Shown here: piece by piece, positions 45,158-58,252 of the stretch | Layout: each line of letters starts with the position of its first letter | How positions within the stretch are numbered: the first letter of the stretch is position 1 | NCBI GenBank assembly: GCA_963691705.1 | Contig: OY829546.1 | Location: 7,636,001 to 7,700,000, forward strand | Origin: Viola odorata | Lineage: Eukaryota > Streptophyta > Magnoliopsida > Malpighiales > Violaceae | Length of the DNA stretch: 64,000 bases | Direction of reading: 5' to 3' | Notes under the pieces: generated by a model | Database searches by the model: none | Seen by the model: only the letters and a program-made list of their open reading frames with translations | Told to the model about the DNA's origin: nothing | Translations under genes and position numbers: made by a program

Positions 45158-46417
45158 AACGCGTTTCACGGACTCTATTTTCCAAAATGGAAATTTTAAA
45201 AAAAATATTCCAGTTTTTCAGAATTAACATTACAAATTTAGAAAATTCTAGAAACGACATATTTGAAGTTTTCCAAAATATTTTTTTTACTCTATCTCAA
45301 CCGATCCGTATTGTTAATTTAAAAAAAATAAATTTTAGACATGTCTACCCTCGTAATTTTGATAATTAATATGTAGATTGAAAAAATTGTGCTAAAAATA
45401 TTTTCATAATTAATATTTATCTAAAATTAATCCTAGTAAATTGATTCCAATATTCCAATTATTTTAATTAACTAAGAATCCAAACATTAGTTTAATAAAT
45501 ACTAATATAAGTAAAAAAATAACTTTGAACATTAGTATTACAAACATTAAAAAAAATTATTAATAACAAAATATTTAATGCACAGTACCAAAATTTATTA
45601 ATAACAAAATATTTAGTTCCTTATCGTGGTGAAATGTATCATTTAAATGATTTTCGTGGACAAGAAAGGATAAGAAAATATGCATTGTTTAACTATCGAC
45701 ATTCGTCATTGAGAAATGTGATTGAAAGGGTTTTTGACGTTCTGAAGGCTAGATTTCCAATCTTAAAGTCCATTCCAAATTATCCTCTTCGTCGTCAAAA
45801 GCAAATACCTTTAGCTTGTTGTACACTACACAACTTTATTCAAATGGAAGATAGAACTGATCGACTATTCACAGAATATGGTACAGAAGGTCAGTAAAAT
45901 TTAAACGAGAACGAAGCTACTATGATGCAAGAAGGTATTCAAGTGGATATGTCCCAACAACAACTAATGAATGCGGTTAGAGAAGATATTGCAAATCAAT
46001 TAGTAGCTAATTATAATAATTGTTAGAATATGAAGAAGTAACAAGTTAAATTAAGTATGTTTTAAATGTTCCTATTTGTAGTATTCACGTAATGAACAAA
46101 TAATTCAAGACTGTTTTATATGTATTTTATTTTCATGAACGGAATTATTATATTTATATTTGATCTTTAACAAAATTAAAATAGGATACTATTTAGTTTA
46201 TTATTCTTAAAAAAAATTTAATTTAAATCAAATTGATTTAACAAAAATAGTAGTTTTTGTTTTTCAAAAAATAAAAAATTGTTTTTAGGTGAATACGATT
46301 TCGAGTTTTCTAAAGCTGGAAAATAAGTACGTACAGTAGAAAATAAACAAAATTTCCATTTTCAGAAAATTTTGGAAAAACAGAAACATAAAAAAAAAAC
46401 CGTTATGAAACGCAGCC
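45158..46417 (+). mobile_element. decayed PIF/Harbinger element
   Basis: About 1.26 kb surrounding a transposase fragment. The left end AACGCGTTTCACGG and the inverted right end GGCTGCGTTTCATAACGG are imperfect terminal repeats, and TAA lies outside both ends (45155-45157, 46418-46420), as expected for Harbinger. It is not closely related to the copy at 10779-16569. Internal deletion has removed most of the transposase and the whole second gene. Confidence 0.6.
45616..46026 (+). pseudogene. Harbinger transposase C-terminal fragment
   Basis: The frame PYRGEMYHLNDF, then RHSSLRNVIERVFDVLKARFPIL, then CCTLHNFIQME matches the last third of a Harbinger transposase, including the catalytic Glu. 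The first two Asp motifs are missing. One in-frame TAA at 45895-45897 interrupts it, after which the homologous reading continues (QQQLMNAVREDIANQL) to the natural-looking stop at 46024-46026. Confidence 0.85.
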
Positions 46418-46807
46418 TAACCTCTTTTTTTTTCCGATTTTCTCAGGTCTTCCTGAACCTGAGAGCTAGGTTCGAAGCATTTACAGTAACAGTAAGAGCA
46501 TTGTATACGGGCTCTGACACAAAATAGCATTCTTCAAAGACTGCAGCAACATTAACATCCACGCAGCTAGATGAAAGTGAAACATTAAAATGGCCGCCTC
46601 CGAATGCTTTTTGTTGATTGTTTAGGTTGAACAGCTATAATCCTGCAACATTAACCTTTCCTGCCTTATAATTCCTGTGTTTTCTGCCATCATAACATGG
46701 ACCCCTATTACCGTGCCCGAACTTATTATTCGAAAGATATCAAGGTTCGAATACTTCATTTTTGTGTATTTAACCTGCTAAATCATAAGAAATTATGTGC
46801 AAGATCT
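46418..46807. other. intergenic, 3' flank of the TRM-like gene
   Basis: Probably the 3' UTR and terminator region of the minus-strand gene. No other feature is seen. Confidence 0.45.
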
Positions 46808-49800
46808 CTACATTGTCACTAGTTCTTTCACTAACTCATCTGTCAGTAGTTTCTCAATCTCTCTGCCAATCACATCAATGTCTTCTCCCAAATATAGCCA
46901 TTGTGATTCGTGTACTAGCACCTTCTCGGCTGTGCTCTCCGAATCAGCTCTCTTATCCTCGCTAGAGAGCAACTTCTGGAGGCTGTCCTCGAGTCTATTC
47001 TTCGGCCACTTAGGAGGAGCAAGCTTGCTTGCTGGCCTGACCCACGGGTGTGGAGGCACAAATTTCTGATAAATAACAACAAGGGCAAGATTTATACGAT
47101 CGAACAGTAGCCTCCTCTCAGACCTTAGCCAAGATTGATTGCAGTATCTCTTCTCGAGTTCCTCGAAAACCTGTGGGCTCACCGTGCATTCTGGGGAGTG
47201 TCGTGTCGCCATAAAAGTATCAAGGTCAGCATCATCAATACCAGAGTCCAGTAAGACATCGACTATGTAGGAAAATTCCTTACTCTCCTCCATTTTTCCT
47301 CTCTTCTCTGACAATCTAATGAAGCCTGAATCAACCTCTTCATCACTTGAGATGAGCATGGGCCCCTCTTCATATGCTTCTGACTCTGACCTAAGTAGTT
47401 GAATTTGCTTCCTAAGCCCTATAGGACAGGAACAAGAAAAATCAACACGGGAGATAAAAAAGAAGAAGATGCCTTTATGTAAGAATAAGGCAATGATTCA
47501 GACAGAAAATGAAGTGATCCAAGCAGAATATCAGTTTATAGGTCACGACAAGCCTTAGACAACGTGAACAGAAAAACATAAGTGCATTTATTATGGCACA
47601 TAATTGGCAGCCACCAATTCTGTAGTTATGTTTCATACCTTGTAATTATGCATACTTTTAGTTCAATTGTTCTAGCGTGATACGATAAGCAATGAAGATG
47701 GAGTAATCCAAAATTTCAAATTCCAAGAGTCCAAGCACTTTTTAGTATAAACAAAAATGAAAAGCTTTCCAAAATTACCATGTATATCAGCACTGAGACT
47801 CTCAAAGCATTCAGATCCAGAAGAGAGATCATCAGGGAAAGGAGCTTCAAGAACTGAAACAGGACTGGGCTGATCAGCTCCTTTGGAGCTTGCTGGAGAC
47901 TCAATTTCAGGTACAGGTTGCTGCATGCATCTAGAATCTTCACCAGGCAGCGCAGCTTGTTGTTCCTGAAACACAACAAAAATAGACAGAATGAGCAATC
48001 TCAACCAGCATCCTATTTATTGGGCATAGAACGTCAAGCAAGATGAACATTCGGATTCATCAAGGGCCGGATCTAAAATTGTCTGAGAACAATCACGTTG
48101 AAGAATAACATATTTCAATTGCTAATCATGAAAGAAGCAACTACTAGAAACATATAATATCTCTTGAACCGAGAAATATACAGAAAAATATAGAAACCAC
48201 AGCATAGACAAATTAACTAAAGCAAGGTTTGTCATTCGACAAAATTTGGCTTCTATTGAAGAGTGAGTTAGCATATATAATCCCTGACCAGAAAATTTGG
48301 GTTACAACATAGTAGTGAAAGGTTTAAGACAGGTTTCCAGTGAAATAGAATGTGCATCTGACCAATCAACTACAACCATCTAGACTTCGCAATCATATAA
48401 AGAAAAATAAAAGGATAGACTGAAAAATTCCCTTATCATGAGTTGTTGAAATAAAGAAAAGGCCTGCAATTAAGGATCTTTCACCTTGCACTGTGCACCT
48501 AGTAAGTAAGTGTTCATCAAGATAAGATAGAAACATAGAAACATACCTGAGAACTTAATTGTAGGTCACCAGAAGAATCACTTTTCACTGACATACACAA
48601 TGAGAATTCATGGTTTATGGCTTTAGAGGGTGTGCTTAGATGTTCAACTTCCACATCCACCACACTTTCAGGTACTAAACTTGCACCTCTAACTTTACTG
48701 GCTGATGTCTCCGTAGTTGGTTGATTTTGTTCAGTTGCATTGTCCTCTATGAGAATGCTCTGTACTTGGCGATGGCCAAAATGAATCTCCAGGGAGGTGT
48801 CACTACAATCACTATATGCATTGCGAGGTGCAATAGGTTTCCTAGCACGAGATCTTGAAGTTCTAGGAGACAAACCCTCTTTCTGACTGCAGGCCCCCTT
48901 TACTGCTTTGTTTCTTTCACGTTGTACCACTTCTTTTGGCATCATACATCGATCATTGCGGAGATTTTCAAGTCGCATGCCTGTTTTAGGACTGCTAATC
49001 AGATTAGATGAAGCAGGAAGAGATCTTGATCTTGACAGATTCTTGATACATCCATCTTTCCATCCATCCCTACTGCTAATACCCAAAGGTTCAACCCAAG
49101 CTGCGGGTCCATCAGAGTCATCAAAGTTGTCGGTGAATGTTTTTGAACTAATCAAAGCATTTGAATTTTCTCGTCTCATTTCCCTGTCAGGAGTAGCAAG
49201 CATATCGGCCAACGTGCTGCCCCTACTAACCACCCCCATGTCTACAGACTTATGGGTCATTCTCCACCTCTCTGAGAGTCTCTTCTTAGCTTCCCTACTC
49301 ACTGATGACTCATTTGAGCGTGATGACGAGGGCCTGTACCGATTGCTCCAGTTAGTGGTATGTTTGGAAGTAACTGTTGTGCCTTCTGATTCATTAACAG
49401 ACTCAGTTTCTGACCTGCTGGATGAACTTTCGTCCCCAGAATACCCTCTGAATCCAGATGTTGAAAAGTTCATTGAACCACTCCTCAGAGTATTTTGCAT
49501 TTGCTTGGTGATTTCCTTCGCAATTTTAGATTCTCTAGATTTGCATCTTGAGGGACCTGCATCATTAGGATCCCTTTTCTTTCCTCGTACCTCTGCTTCA
49601 CAGCTCTCCGGAGTACAAAGTCCAGGGTGATTTCTACAATCTAAAAGAAAATCATGAGAGGGACTCGATGACGAAAAACCTCTGGTGGCATTCAGTACTT
49701 TTCCAAGGTTGGGCTTCAGAACAACAATCTTCGTTGGGAGAACAACAGAATCAAATTTTCCTTCCACCTGAAGGTTTGATGACTTTAGAGGATCATGAGC

Positions 49801-51451
49801 AATGTTTTTTGCAGTAGAGTGACCATAAGGACCATCATGGTGCCTTTTCTGATTCTTAGACGGAACAGCTCTGTCAATTTTGAATCCCAGGCCATTGCTT
49901 TCACATGGGGATGAATGCGATGATTTCGTGGCAGGTGCAGAAGTGTGACCACAATGGTACTGTGGAAGGGGAACCTGCAGATCATGAGCATGCTTTGTGA
50001 ACAATGAATGTGGCTGCTGAAGAAATTTCAACAAAAGATCCTTATTGGAGTCTAGATCTTCAAGTGTATCACGAAATTCTTTTGAATTCTGAAGCTTCTC
50101 ATCAGTTGAAAGTCGTTTAGCATTCATGAATTTCTGTTGGATGAATGCCATCTCAGCCGCTGTGAGCTTTGAGTTAGCCATCCCCTGAATAAACTGACTG
50201 CTACACTCCATTCTCGTTGCATCTAAGACTTCAAATACATCTTTAAATTCTTGCTCATCCCTGGAACTTTTTCTTGATGATCGACGACTGTGTGATGAGC
50301 TGTTTTTTCGAGCCGTCTCCATTGGTGCCACCCTCTGAACAGAGGTCTCAGAGGATCTCTTCTGTTGTTTATGAGAAGACGGCTGTGGCAGCACATCAAG
50401 GCCCATTAATCTAGCAATAACATTTGGTGATCTTCGTTTCGATTCTTCTTCTCGTGACATTTCTTCCGCTAATAACTTCTTTATAGGTGCTCCAACTACT
50501 TGCTTGGAATGTATGGAACTGAACTCACTATTGAACTACACAAGACAAAGATGCATTATTAAGATTTAGCACAAGAAAGTAGCACAAACTTCGAATCTTT
50601 AAGCAGAATTTCCTCAACCAAAATTTCAAACAATTAATAACATTTTAGTCAGTCAAAATAAGAACCCAAACCAACATACCAAATCTTCGTGGGAGGTATC
50701 ACTGCTCCTCGGAACAGAAACAGGGGCCAATTTAGGAAAGTCTCTCCGATTTTTGACCTGATCAGTTCCTGGAAATGAATCCCTAGCACAACATTAGGAT
50801 TTCTGTTTCAAGTAAAAGGGAAAGAGAGAATGACAGTATTAAAATCGCTCTACAATAAACAAAAGGACTTGAAATATCTGTTCACTTTTCTGACGTGAAG
50901 CTTCCCCAAAGTTCCGTGGTAAATTGTCATTATGAATGTTTAAAGGCAGTATATCCAATCGAAATTAACGGAGACGCAAAATAAAAAGAAAATATAAAAG
51001 GATTATACTATAAGATGATGAAGAAGAAGGAGTGCCCAAGTTAAAGAAGAAAGCACTTTTTATAGCAGCAAACAGTGGCCATGCGTTGCTATTATGTCTC
51101 TATTAGAACTGGTAATGATTAAAGAAGAAAACAAAATCATCACCCGCTTTAACAAAAGCACAAGCACCAGCAAAGCTAAAAAAAAAAAAATTAGATCGAT
51201 TGTTATTTGACTTTTAGAATTTTACGAAACAGTAACCCCAAGAATTAAAGCAAAATAGCACATTTACTTAACTAATTTGAGCTACTTGTCTGCTTTGTAC
51301 CGTTTCTAAAAAGCAAGAAGAATTTCACTATTTTATTTTCCTCACATTTTCTTAGCAACCAGACACTGAAAACATAAATTGAGGGAGGATTACCGCGTCC
51401 GATTCGATGACCTGAGCTGTGGCGAGCAGTTCTAAGCTGAGACTGCTCCAT
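46808..51451 (-). CDS. TRM/LONGIFOLIA-type protein (VARLMGL and DUF4378 domains)
   Basis: Plant-specific protein of the TON1-recruiting-motif superfamily; members bring TON1-PP2A to microtubules and shape cell division and organ growth. Five exons: 51451-51394, 50768-50680, 50535-48547, 47965-47779 and 47418-46808, giving 977 residues in phase. Near the N-terminus is PIKKLLAEEMSREEESKRRSPNV, then IARLMGLDVLP (about residues 89-99), the VARLMGL/DUF3741 motif. The middle is long, Ser/Arg-rich and probably disordered. The last exon holds DUF4378 (EFSYIVDVLLDSGI, FEELEKRY, RLLFDRINLAL, LVHESQWLYLGEDIDVIGREIEKLLTDELVKELV). The start MEQSQL at 51451 has A at -3 and G at +4. The MMC-like open frame upstream at 51457 begins with GTG and is not used. 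The TRM number was not assigned. Confidence 0.9.
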
Positions 51452-51900
51452 TTTCACTCATGAAGAAAATCTAGATCGAAACTCCAAGAAAATGCAGAGA
51501 GGCGAAGGATCTGAGAGAATCACGAATTGCAAAATCAAAACCCTAGCTAATCAGCTTGTTCATCGGAAGACACACTAACTACACATTCTTCATTTTTCCA
51601 GATCTTGATCAAAACAGAAAGAGAGAAATGGGGAGCAGACGAGAGAGAGTGCGCGGAGGAAAATAAGAGTGTGGGCCGTAAAAACCGTCGAGGGGAGAGA
51701 GGGAGAGGGCGGAGGAGGAGGAGTGGGGGAGGAGAGTGGGGCGCGTGAAGTGAGGAGGGGTTAGATGGTGAGAGAGAGAGAGAGAGAGAACGGGCTGATG
51801 AGTCTGTTTTTTTTTGAACATTCAAATATCGAGGGACAGGGGGATGAGTCTGTGCGCGGGCAAGTGGTGATAGAGTGATGGGAGCTCCATGCAACCGTGA
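51452..51900 (-). promoter_or_regulatory. 5' UTR/promoter of the TRM-like gene with CT repeats
   Basis: CT-rich on the gene strand, including an uninterrupted (CT)n at about 51790-51770 and many CTCTCC runs, as often seen in plant leaders. Low-complexity open frames here (Ser/Pro/Leu-rich) are not gene-like. Confidence 0.45.
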
Positions 51901-54900
51901 TTTTCGTTACACGTGGTTTTTGTGTCAGAGCTGCCACGTCGGAATTGTGGCTTCTTCTTCTTTTCTTTCACTGGATTTCTTTTCAGTTCTTGTGTGAAAG
52001 AAAATAAGGAGAGGAAAGGAGGCAGTAATTTTGAGGAAATGGGGATTTTCTAATTATAGACTTATAGTTTCTTTTTAAAGATAAATAAAAATATATAGAA
52101 ATGTAGACCAGCCGATTCGAAACTCTAATTAATAGTAAGAAATATCACCGAATTATATTTTGGTACTTTATTATTTTACGAACAAAATTAATTATTTCAT
52201 TTCTTTTTTTCTCTCTTTCCCAGACGACAGCCTGCACCTTTGTATGACAAATTTCAGCAGAGAAACTGGGGACCTGTTGGATAATAAAATAAAGTATTAA
52301 AGGCAAACATGTTATAAGCAAAACTTGGGTCTGCTAAATGATCAAATATACTATTAAATGAAGAATTCTCCTAACGATCAAACACATTTATGACGATGTT
52401 TACATACCAATTGTTGTCACATCCAACTGTCGTATGAACCATGCAATATATCCTATGAATTTATGAAGATCCAACTAACAGTGGCGTAAGCAATTTCAAA
52501 AAATATATCAATTATATCGTGACATATCGGTAAAAATATTAGTATTAAAAAATTATTATGGATACGAATTTATACCATAGATCTTGTATTTACACAACAA
52601 AGCACAGATTGTGGTCCAATATAGAGACATGTTAAAATGGCCTCTATAGTTTGAGGGGGAAATAAATATACCCATCATTTATTCAAATAGTAAAAGGCCA
52701 ATTCTAGAATTGAAAACACCAATTCGCCATGTTTGAGCTGACATGAATTACCCAATGGAGAACCCACAAAAAACTTTAAAAATTAATTCTTTTCTAATAA
52801 GCGAGTTATCCCTATTCATAGACATGATAATCGTTACGAATATAACATAATTTATTTTATTTTTCACATTCAAAATTAAACGGTGAATAATTTTCAACTA
52901 TTGATCACAACCGATGTTAGTGTTCCTTCTTTTTTTTGCCATATATGTGGTTTCAAAACAATTTCAGTATTGCTACCGGTTGTGATTTGAGGTTATGTCA
53001 CTGTTATTGCAAGTGAAGAAGTTGTGTCGATTTGGAATTTGCCAAGAACTTCAAAAATTGAAATTGAAATTGAAAGGTGACAAGAAAAGAAAATCTGAGA
53101 AGCTAAGACGGGGACAGAGGAAAGAAAAGGACGACGGTGGAGTTGGACAAGAAAAAGTGAACAAGGTATGATTTGATTTGGAAATCTTCATTTTTCAAAA
53201 TATGGTGCATTAAGATTATAAGTAGCTTTAGGCTATAGGCAATAGCTAGGTAGGTAGAGGCAGAAAATATTTTGGATTTTTGTCTTATTTTTTTCTGGGT
53301 TGCGCAGTTGATTGAGACTTATAGGCACCCATCTTTTTGTTCTTTCTGATATTTTGGTGATGCCAATTACAATCTCTCCTGGGAATTGTGACATTAATCA
53401 GTTTTTTTCCTTTGTTTGATTAGAAAGTTTCACCTAAATTTGCTAAATTTTAAAGCGTTGGGACTCATATTCTCATCTGATTAACCTATTAAATTATAAA
53501 AAAATTATAACAGGTAATTTTTTTTATATACAATAAGAACATCAAATCGTTTATACAAACCATTCGAAATAAAACGAAAAATACAAATGCTTCTAGTTTA
53601 AAAAAAATAAGCAAGGAAGAAAATGATCGTCGGGCACTTAAAAGAAGACTCTCACAATATGTTTTTTTCATTTCTCGAACTAAAATCTGAGATTTGAGTT
53701 AAAGGTGAATAAATATGACGCTGTAACAGTTAATTAGTTATTGGTGTTAGTGTTAGTGTTAGTGTGTAGGAAATGAGGAGTAATCTTGTTCTTAATTCGG
53801 TTAGAATAGTATTAGCACATACTTATGGATTCCGACCTAATAAGAAAAAAAAGGTGGAAGAAAAAACAAGGGTGCAGTTCATCAATAGTTGAAGGATACA
53901 AAACAAACACACATTGCCCTGTTCATCTGACTCCATCTTAGAATCATGCTCAAAGTGTCGTGCACTAAAAATTTCAGCAATTCTCTTTCAACATTACCAT
54001 TCATAAAAGAGGGTTGAGGGGGCAAGCAATTCAGTCTGGTCTAGGTATAAACGGCAATTCAATTTGGGTAGATCAGGAAAGTGAGAAGTCAAAAAGGAAC
54101 AAAAGATGAAAAGCAATTTGACTAACTAGTTAAAAGATGAAAAGAAAAAAAAAAGGAAAAGAAAAGCAAATCAACAATCATAACTTTTGAATTGCCGTAA
54201 GCATCCATCAATAATCTTTTGTAGGAAGCTGTTAAATCCCTAGTTTTGACCGAAACGTGCTTATGAAATTTAGAATAGGATCAAAAGGGTTCTTTAATAT
54301 TTTCGCTTTCACCGAATCTGATAAGTCTATAGATATTTCAAGTCGATAAGTATCACTTCGCTACAAACTCATCTCGGTGGAACAAATCGTCTTTGGAGGA
54401 CGACACTGCATCCTTTGAAATGAGTAAAGGATACCCACAAGTCAAAACCTGCCCACTTGGATGTGATATATATCCAAGCACTAGCCGACATTTAACGAAT
54501 TATAGAATCTAATTCTAACAAAAACCAATTATAGTCCATCTATCTGCCAATGTTAGGTTTGGTAAGCATCATCATTCGTAAAGAAATTATTGGGTATACT
54601 GATGCTGGGAATTCTAACCATATATAGAGTCCATCACTTGTATAAATGAAGTGTAGAGTATGAGTTGATACTACCGGGGGAAAAAACATCATTGTTCCGA
54701 GTTGCCATCAGTAGACCTTAAATTTATAACATGATAGTAGAATTTAGGCTAATTATACTGATGATGGGAATTCTAACCATATGCAGAGGAACTAAGCCTT
54801 TCAATTTTGACAAGGAAACAGAAACTCTTCTTTAGAAGCACCCAAAAAAATAAAAATAAAGCATAGATTGAAATTGCAAGACCAAAAAAAAGCTCAACTT

Positions 54901-57238
54901 GTATAGTACTATACTATATGCTGCTTGGTGGGACCTAAAGAGGACAAAAATCAAAAGGCGGGAGAATCTCAGTTAAGAATGGGTGTGAGGTGTGACTCTG
55001 CACATCTTTTCCTACAAGCACGAGAATCCAAAGAAGAAAAGAGCAGTTGATGGGAAAATTCATGCAAAAAGACCCATCTAATCCGGGCTATGCTATCATT
55101 CAAAGAGACACATAAGAAGAAGATGAACAAGTACCTTCCAAAATAGGGTGACTCAGGCTCTTCCATGATTAGCTTGAGCCCTTCCCTGGGTACACTTTGG
55201 TATCGCAGCTGAGAGTTTCACCTTCAAGAAAGTGGCTCATTCTTGCTGTTCTAGCAGTAAAATTGGTAATTGAAGCCAAATTGGTTTTGAACAAGCATAT
55301 GCTCAATTGGTATTTGAACAAGAAAAGAAATGGTAGAGTAAGAAAGCAACACGAATACACAATACAATTAGGGGGAAAAAAGCATTAGGCAATTGCAGCA
55401 CAAAAGTTAAACCAAGTCTTTCGTCAAATGCTTAAAACAATGAATTGCATGCTAAGTAATCTCTGTAACACATGCCTGATCATTATCCTGTTCCCCTCGC
55501 AACAAATGTCGAACCAAGCCTACATGAACAGGAATCAATTACTAGTGATGGACATGGATAAGTAACCTATTTTGGAAGAAAACAAGAGTCGAAAAAGAAA
55601 TCTTCACTGAGTGGTAATTCCATCCAGAGGAAACTTGCTCAGTAGTTGAGATTAAACAATTTTTGCACTTACGTAATAACCAAATTTCAGAAGGCAAGTG
55701 AATGACTCGATCAAACTCCACAAGAACTTACTACCACGAAAAATTTCAGAACTTTGACTTAACAGTAATCACCGAAGTGTCTCCTTTCTTTAATGGTCTT
55801 ATACAATAACAATAAATAGAATTAACAAGAACAATGAACCATTGTGAATTCATAAACATGAGAACTATCAAAGGTGGTAAAACATGTAATACTCAAGATA
55901 ATTAGTTATGCAACCCTAGCATGAGTTCTCCAACAATCCACCGACAATGATATCCAAGGACTTCCTCATACAGCCTACTGGCAACTTCATACTGTAAGAA
56001 TGAAACTTTTTCTCCCCCCCAGCACTATTAAACAAAAATTTACTGCCGATATGTTCTACAACAATATCTCAAAGTATTGTGCTGCACAGAACAGTCTTTA
56101 GACAACAACTAGCCTCTCACCCAAATATCCCTAGTTTCAAACATGCGCAGCATCCTCTAACAGGTAATGAGTTATGAGAAGTTCTACAAAGTTAATGCTG
56201 TTAAAATCAGCAAAACAGAAACTTAATTAAATTAACACATACTTGCCCAGACTCCATATGTGCAACAAGGAAAAACATTTTGAAAAAGGAGGAAGGACAA
56301 AACAGTGTGTAAGGAACCGTGGTTGAATTCCTCACCAACTCTTGGGAGGATTTGGGTGCATTCAGTATGAGTCAAGAGATAACATCAGTTATTAACCCCA
56401 ATGCTTCCACTACAGATAATTAAGGAATAAAGCTGGTCATTTGGAATGTAATAGAAATTCATGGAATGGAAAATCAAGTAAAATGGAATTAAGGAGGTTA
56501 TTTACAGTGAGTACTAGCCAGTTTGTGAACGACAGCAAAAATCTAAAGTTCACATCTAAGAAAAAGTAGTATCAGTTAAAATCCTAATTGTCATAATACC
56601 TGAGACTAAGAGGCTAAGATGGCTTTGGGATCAAACAAGAAAATAACAAAATATATGAGACTTCTGTCTTTGTTATCCCAGGCATCAGGAAATGAAACCT
56701 GGGCTTTAAAAATTACACACCATATGTGGCTGGAGCACCCCATTCTCATGGCTATATAACAGCACATAACTTTAAAAACCTTAATGTCCGCACAAATCTA
56801 ATCAATGACTCAAAACACGGGTCATACTCTCAACATATTCAGCGCCATTTTCAATCACAACTTCATTTAAAATGACAAATAACATTAGAAGTTCCATTTC
56901 CCTCTCAATCAAAAGAGCTCATATCACACACTATTAAACTCAAATTATAAGCATACGCAAACAGAAAAGGCATACATAAACAATGAACCATATCATCTAC
57001 CATCCAACACCCTACAGATGCAATGTGTTATATATAATAAGATTAGATATTCATGGATGATCCTCTAACTAGCAATGCAATTAAAGTTCCAACGGAAGTA
57101 CTATCCAAGGCACTTTAAAAAAAACAGAAAAAGGAGAACTAAAAGAAAGAAGAAAGAAGAAAGAAAAAAGAAAGAAGAAAGAAGAAAAGAGAGAGAATAG
57201 CAAAATGGCCTCACTATCACATTCATTCTCCATTTCCC
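51901..57238. other. intergenic, no gene recognised
   Basis: 5.3 kb. A roughly 27-base direct repeat (TACTGATG-TGGGAATTCTAACCATAT) occurs at about 54597 and 54757. On the minus strand, 55250-55130 contains MSHFLEGETLSCDTKVYPGK followed by a stop, and an overlapping ATGGAAGAGCCTGAG start (MEEPESPYFG) just before a GTACTTG donor-like site. This could be the 5' exon of an unrecognised transcript, but no downstream exons could be joined. The purine tract at 57118-57195 lies just beyond the next gene's stop. Confidence 0.45.
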
Positions 57239-58252
57239 TCAGCTCCTCATCCCTGTTCTCTCCCGCTCCACCTTCTCTGCAAAGAACTGTGTTTTGAACA
57301 TTTTATCATCCAAGTATTCCCTGTATGGATGATTCTTTGGAACAAGCTTCTTAAACATCTCAAACTTTTTCTCTGCCTCATCTTTTCTCCTCAGCAATGA
57401 ATATAGAATTCCTTGACACAAATACGGCCTAAAATCCCTGGGTTCCTCATTCGCCATCTCTTCGTAAATCTTCAAAGCATCCTCAAAGTTATCCATCGTC
57501 ACACTAACTTGCGCCATCAGCAACTTAAAATCACGCAAATCAGACATCTTCTTCTCCTTCTTGCACTTATCCATCGCGGCTTGAATTCTTTTGATCACAT
57601 CCTCTAATGAGTCTCCAGACTCTGAATGCACCATGACGAGCCCATGATAAGCCTCGACCCGAAGAGGGTCTTTGTCAAGTATTTCTTCAAACCCCTTCCG
57701 TGCAGACTCAAAATCGCCACTGTGGGTATAAATTTGTGATTTCAGCAACGGCCATTCATCATCGTTGGGCTCCAATTCCATCAGCCGGTCCACAACTTCT
57801 ACTGCTTCCAACAGTTTCCGTGATCTAATCTTCACCTCCATCAAGGCCCGCAGAGCTTCAACATCCTTGGGGTTCTGCGCCAAATGCTCTTCGATGGCCC
57901 TCTCTTCTTCAACCGACACATTTTGGGTCGACTCTGAGGTGGGTTCAGCTGTCGGCGAAGTGGTGGTAGTAACCGGGGAGGCGAAAGCGGGTTTTTTGAG
58001 ATGGTGCTGCATGAAAAAGAACGCAGCTGCGGCTGTTAGAGCGATGGAGGTGGTTTTGATGAGTTTTCCGAGATGGGTCGGGGGATCTGGGGATGAAGAA
58101 GCTCTGATTGGAGAGAATTTCAATGGCGGGGATGGAAGAGATGGGGTAGTGAAGGAGAGGGAAGAGATGGGTTTAGGAAATGATGGACGGCTGGGATTGA
58201 GGGAGAGGTGAAATGGCTGCTGACGGCAGTGCAGTTTAGTGACAGATTCCAT
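57239..58252 (-). CDS. chloroplast TPR protein, SLOW GREEN1-like
   Basis: 337 residues, single exon. The N-terminal 50 residues are Ser/Pro-rich with no acidic residues, ending near IRASSS, typical of a chloroplast transit peptide. A hydrophobic helix at about 68-81 (TSIALTAAAAFFFM) suggests anchoring in a plastid membrane. From about residue 115 onward come tandem tetratricopeptide helices (AIEEHLAQNPKDVEALRALMEVKI, LEAVEVVDRLMELEPNDDEW, GDFESARKGFEEILDKDPLRVEAYHGL, FEDALKIYEEMANEEPRDFRPYLCQGIL, DEAEKKFEMFKKLVPKNHP). The order matches SLOW GREEN1, needed for early chloroplast development, as I recall it. The frame is open 52 codons further, to an ATG at 58408. I prefer ATG 58252 because the transit peptide begins there. 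Confidence 0.85.
   Translation of the reverse strand: MESVTKLHCRQQPFHLSLNPSRPSFPKPISSLSFTTPSLPSPPLKFSPIRASSSPDPPTHLGKLIKTTSIALTAAAAFFFMQHHLKKPAFASPVTTTTSPTAEPTSESTQNVSVEEERAIEEHLAQNPKDVEALRALMEVKIRSRKLLEAVEVVDRLMELEPNDDEWPLLKSQIYTHSGDFESARKGFEEILDKDPLRVEAYHGLVMVHSESGDSLEDVIKRIQAAMDKCKKEKKMSDLRDFKLLMAQVSVTMDNFEDALKIYEEMANEEPRDFRPYLCQGILYSLLRRKDEAEKKFEMFKKLVPKNHPYREYLDDKMFKTQFFAEKVERERTGMRS

Noticed and set aside
48908..49630. 240-codon open frame on the plus strand
   Set aside because: It lies fully opposite the long exon of the TRM-like gene and has no independent support.
55130..55388. Short overlapping open frames (MSHFLEGETLSCD and MEEPESPYFG) as a gene
   Set aside because: A plausible start context exists, but no downstream exons or family could be found, so it is only noted in the intergenic entry.
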